A stretch of 64,000 nt of DNA from Brassica napus (lineage: Eukaryota; Streptophyta; Magnoliopsida; Brassicales; Brassicaceae): positions 9,402,466 through 9,466,465 of the forward strand of contig NC_063439.1 in assembly GCF_020379485.1 (NCBI RefSeq), given 5' to 3'. Below, in pieces: positions 59,806 to 64,000 of the stretch. The position numbers and the translations under genes are program-made. How positions within the stretch are numbered: position 1 is the first letter of the stretch; each line of letters starts with the position of its first letter. Below the pieces are notes generated by a model that saw only the letters and a program-made list of their open reading frames with translations, had not been told where the DNA came from and ran no database searches.

Positions 59806-60609
59806 CCCCCCACAAGCCCCACGTGTGATACGAATATGATCACATATCATATAGTTTGCTGTCTTTTTACAGTTCGAGCTTACCAAGTCGGAAGAGTTCT
59901 ATGTATTTGTTTTGTTTGCCATCTGCTTGCTTCATTTTTATTGTTAATATATAATAGTTCTTTTGCCATTTTTAAAGGATTTTTTTTTTTTGATGAGTGT
60001 CCTTTGGTAGCGTTTCTTTCTTTGCTCTTTCTGTTGATGATGAATAATGAAATTTCATGTGTCCCTGAGAAACCGAAATCTATATTATTTATAATCATCT
60101 GATATGTGTGGATGGATTATTTTCAGATGTTTTTATATTAGAAATCAATTTTTGTGGAATAGTTCGTATTTATCAACAATTTTCTTTTCTTTAAATCTAT
60201 CTTTTATAAAGTGATGGTAAGTTTGTTAACATATACAAAAATCTATCATTTTATGTAATCAATTTCAGTCTGGTGAAGCTGTTCAAATTTCAAAATGATT
60301 TATTTACAAGTATGTCTTGCCCACGGTAGTATAGTAAAAAGAAGAAATGAAAATGCGAGTTGAATCTTTCTGGTCACAAATCTCTAAAACAGACACGTTA
60401 GCGCGTGGAGGCCAATCGCAATCTCAAGTGTCAATCCAGTCACGATCAAAGAGGAAAGAGCAGAGTCGTTACTGAAAACCCCTTCGGCCATGAAGAGGAC
60501 GAAACCACGAGGTCCACCAAAATTCAGCAAAACTCCAAAACATTATCCGCCACTGCGGTGAAGCGGCTCCCTCGTCGTTATTGCGTTTGCGTGTACGCCA
60601 CTCTCTCCC
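59806..60609. other. Spacer between EH2 and NADK2
   Basis: EH2 3' UTR and NADK2 promoter/leader. From about 60405 the sequence is GC-richer with an open 100-codon stretch that overlaps the NADK2 start. It is in a different frame and not credible as a separate gene. Confidence 0.5.
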
Positions 60610-63600
60610 ATGCTCCTATGCTTCTGCGCTTGCCACACACCTCACTTCCTCATGAGTCGGTTATCTCCGGCCACCGGAATCTCTCCCCGCCTCCACTGCT
60701 CCGTTGATCGTGGCTCCACCGATGGACGATTCAGATTCGGATTCCGGAGAAACGAGGTTCCGTTTAAACGCCGCTTGAGATTCGTAATCAAGGCGGAGCT
60801 CTCTGAGGCCTTTTCTCCCGATTTAGGTTTGGATTCTCAGGTTATTTCGCTTCTCTCCGACTTCCTTCTTCATGTTCGATCAATTTGAAGAATCGAATCC
60901 CGTCTATGCTTTCACTTTGTTTGCTGGTTAGGATTCGATGTTCTTCTTTAGCGTAGATCTTGAGATAGTTCGAATAGAGTAATCATTTGCTGATCATAGT
61001 TGCTTATATGTTAAGCTAGTTTGTTCTTTGATATGAACTGTTCGCGTCTAACTTCAGTTACTTGGATCTTTTGAAGGCTGTGAAATCTCGCGATACCTCA
61101 AACTTGCCTTGGATCGGTCCAGTTCCAGGGGACATTGCTGAGGTTGAAGCATACTGCAGAATCTTTAGATCAGCTGAGCGACTCCATGGAGCTTTGATGG
61201 AGACGCTATGCAACCCTGTTACTGGTGAATGTCGAGTTCCGTATGATTTCTCGCCTGAGGAGAAGCCGTTGTTGGAGGACAAGATAGTATCGGTGCTTGG
61301 CTGTATATTATCTCTTTTGAACAAAGGGAGGAAAGAGATTCTCTCTGGGAGGTCATCTTCTATGAGTTCGTTTAGTTTGGATGACGTTGGGGTTGCGGAG
61401 GATACACTTCCACCGCTTGCTGTTTTCAGAGGTGAAATGAAACGGTGTTGCGAAAGCTTACACATTGCTCTCGAGAATTATCTGACGCCTGATGATGAAA
61501 GAAGTGGGATTGTGTGGAGGAAGTTACAGAAGCTTAAGAATGTCTGCTACGACGCAGGTTTTCCACGCAGTGATAGTTACCCTTGCCAGACGCTATTCGC
61601 GAATTGGGACCCTATTTACTCGTCAAATATGAAAGAGGACACTGACTCCTACGAGTCTGAGATTGCTTTTTGGCGGGGAGGACAAGTAACCGAGGAAGGA
61701 TTGAAGTGGTTACTTGAAAAAGGGTTTAAAACGATTGTTGACCTGAGAGCTGAAAACGTGAAGGATACATTCTATCAGGCGGCACTTGATGATGCAATCT
61801 CCGCTGGGAAAATTACATTGGTGAAAATTCCAATTGAAGTCAGGATGGCTCCTTTAGCTCAGCAGGTCGAGCTGTTTGCTTCCGTTGTATCAGACACCAG
61901 CAAAAGGCCGATATATGTTCACAGTAAAGAAGGTGTTTGGAGAACTTCTGCGATGGTTTCCAGGTGGAAGCAGTACATTACACGTCCGGTGACGAAAGGA
62001 ATTCCAGTTTCAGAAGAGTCGCTGCGTCAGGAGGTTTCTGAAACTAAGGTTGGATTGAATGTTGTAGTATCTGGTAAGGGTGGGCCTGCTCAGCAGACTG
62101 ATAATGTCTCTGAAATCAATGAGATTGATAGTAGCTCTGCTTCAAATCAGAGCAAAGAATCTGGAAGCAATGAGCGTGATACACCTGAATTTAATATGGT
62201 GAGTGATCCTCTTAAAGCTCAAGTTCCAACGGGGAATATCTTTTCAAGAAAAGAAATGTCTAAATTCCTGAGGAACAAAGGTATTGCTCCCGCTGGTTAT
62301 CTTAGCAATCAGTCCAAAAAACTGGGAATAGTGCCAAGTCCGCAAGTTTCATATACTGAAGTGACAAACGGATATCAGATCACTGATACTGTAAGAGAAC
62401 TTGCGGAGACAGGAAACTCCAATGGGACTTTTCTACCTGCAAGCTCTCAAAGTTCAGATTTTGGCAATGGGAAGCTTTCAAATGGAAATGTGAATGTTTC
62501 TGATAACATCAATACAAGTATATCGGGTAACCAGGGAAATGGCCTCTCTGCAGAGCCTACTGTGGTGCCTCCAAGTGATAACGTAAATCGCATTGTGAAA
62601 AGAAACAATAATGCTTATTCGTCGGATTCCAGTGATGATGAGGCTGGAGCTATTGAGGGAAATATGTGCGCTTCATCCACTGGTGTGGTAAGGGTGCAGT
62701 CGAGAAAGAAAGCAGAGATGTTCCTAGTTCGAACTGATGGAATCTCTTGTACAAGGGAAAAGGTTACAGAATCTTCGCTAGCCTTCACACATCCGAGTAC
62801 TCAACAACAAATGCTTCTTTGGAAAACTACCCCAAAAACTGTCTTACTGCTGAAGAAGCTTGGGCTAGAACTCATGGAGGAAGCTAAAGAGGTAGCCGCT
62901 TTTCTTTTCAGATCTAAAAGATTATATAATTCCCTGTTGGGTATTGAAGTCACATTTAATTTAGGAAACCCGTGAAAAAATGTTGTTCTTTCGAATTTGG
63001 TTTCAGGCTGCATCTTTCTTGTATCACCAAGAGAAGATGACTGTTCTGGTTGAACCTGAGGTGCATGATGTATTTGCCAGGATTCCAGGGTTTGGCTTTG
63101 TCCAGACCTTTTACATTCAGGACACAAGGTATAGGAATAAGTTAAGTGAACATAAGCTAGACTAACGATCAACGGCTTGATTATGACCGACTGTGTTTTG
63201 CATTTGTTTGAATATCAGCGATCTCCATGAAAGGGTTGATTTTGTGGCATGCTTAGGAGGGGATGGGGTGATATTACATGCATCAAACTTGTTCAAAGGA
63301 GCTGTCCCTCCCGTTGTATCATTTAACCTGGGGTCCCTTGGATTTCTCACTTCACATCCAGTAAGCCTTTCGACATGTTTCTGTTTCTTGACTGTGTCGT
63401 AATACTCTTTTTCCATCGACAGCCTTCTTATTGTTTTATATTTTTCCATTTAGTTTGAGGATTTCAGGCAAGACCTCAAACGGGTAATTCATGGGAACAA
63501 CACGCTAGATGGGGTGTATATAACTCTTCGAATGCGCCTTCGTTGTGAAATCTATCGTAAAGGCAAAGCAATGCCTGGTAAAGTGTTTGATGTTCTGAAC

Positions 63601-63902
63601 GAGATTGTTGTTGATCGAGGATCCAACCCATACCTTTCTAAGATTGAATGTTATGAACACGACCGTCTTATCACCAAGGTTTGTACCCATTTAGTTCCTT
63701 TTTCGTACCATATATACAAAATCGGCTAAATCTTTAAGCAAGTGAAAATAAGTGCATGTTGTAAAAAAGTAATCCCCTTCACTGTTAAAGCTTTACTCTT
63801 GTGTGTTGACGAATAATGTTATAATAGGTACAAGGTGATGGAGTTATAGTAGCGACTCCCACAGGAAGTACTGCTTATTCTACAGCAGCTGGAGGTTCCA
63901 TG
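60610..63902 (+). CDS. NADK2: NAD kinase 2, chloroplastic (5' part; gene continues past the window)
   Basis: Exons 60610-60840, 61077-62891, 63007-63128, 63219-63360, 63454-63678 and 63828-63902 join in frame. A further exon begins at the right edge. It phosphorylates NAD to NADP using ATP in the chloroplast stroma; in Arabidopsis (At1g21640) the enzyme is calmodulin-activated. The N-terminus (MLLCFCACHTPHFLMSRLSPA...) is basic and S/R-rich, a transit peptide. The long plant-specific N-terminal half holds a phosphatase-like fold with VHSKEGVWRTSA around residue 357. The kinase domain has CLGGDGVILHASNLF (GGDG motif), NLGSLGFLTSHP, DVLNEIVVDRG (NE motif) and GDGVIVATPTGSTAYS. Transit peptide and motifs are clear, so identity is secure. 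The C-terminal end lies outside the window. Confidence 0.96.
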
Positions 63903-64000
63903 GTAAGCTTTACAACTTAAAGTGACGTTCAACTCTGCATTACATACCAAAAAGATAAATTAATCTCATTGGCATCTCTGAATAGTATCTTGCCGTTATA

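Noticed and set aside
58922..59839. 305-codon second frame over the last EH2 exon
   Set aside because: Out-of-frame shadow kept open by the repeated DSVPSTPA-coding units; the real frame continues from exon 12 with correct phase.
1..64000. CRISPR arrays, bacterial operons, riboswitches, rRNA or tRNA genes
   Set aside because: The window is eukaryotic nuclear DNA. No regularly spaced identical repeats, no tRNA cloverleaf and no rRNA segments were found.

Overview
This is plant nuclear DNA. Genes are intron-rich with GT-AG splicing, intergenic space is very AT-rich, and transposons typical of Brassicaceae are abundant (Helitrons ending in a GC hairpin plus CTAG, a Stowaway MITE, a hAT element, copia and LTR remnants). 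From memory of Arabidopsis thaliana gene order, the genes line up with a chromosome 1 segment around At1g21530-At1g21640: acyl-activating enzyme, CML44, a SOP1-type CCCH protein, USP-kinase, PTAC6/PAP8, AtEH2/Pan1, NADK2. A Brassica/Raphanus-type genome is the best guess. No database search was run.

Layout. 1-2.1 kb: decayed Ty1/copia element. 3.49-4.01 kb: solo LTR with a 5-bp target-site duplication (TSD). 5.8 kb: a possible small gene. 6.5-18.3 kb: a Helitron graveyard with at least five elements whose ends can be placed to the base, two of them abutting head-to-tail. 19.8-22.7 kb: intact two-exon acyl-activating enzyme gene with a hAT element in its intron. 22.8-29.3 kb: transposon-rich spacer. 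29.3-29.8 kb: CML44-like EF-hand gene. 31-31.9 kb: two-B3-domain (REM-type) gene with an in-frame stop between the domains. 33.5-35.0 kb: unrecognised four-exon acidic protein.

35.5-45.5 kb is the most interesting part. A SOP1-like CCCH zinc-finger gene has been cut in two by an inverted duplicate of the 5' end of the EH-domain gene found at 53.9 kb. The 3' half, with five CCCH fingers, is now joined in frame to the start codon, first EH domain and linker of the EH gene. This gives a ten-exon chimeric reading frame of 931 codons with consistent splice phases. The orphaned 5' half (40.9-45.5 kb) carries many frameshifts and stops. Fragments of the SOP1-like breakpoint sequence are repeated on both sides of the insert.

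46-64 kb is ordinary and well conserved: USP-kinase (-), PTAC6 (-), AtEH2/Pan1 (+, divergent from PTAC6) and NADK2 (+, running off the right end). The products act in different places: clathrin endocytosis (EH2), plastid transcription (PTAC6), plastid NADP supply (NADK2), and acyl-CoA and calcium signalling. They are neighbours by descent, not a pathway.
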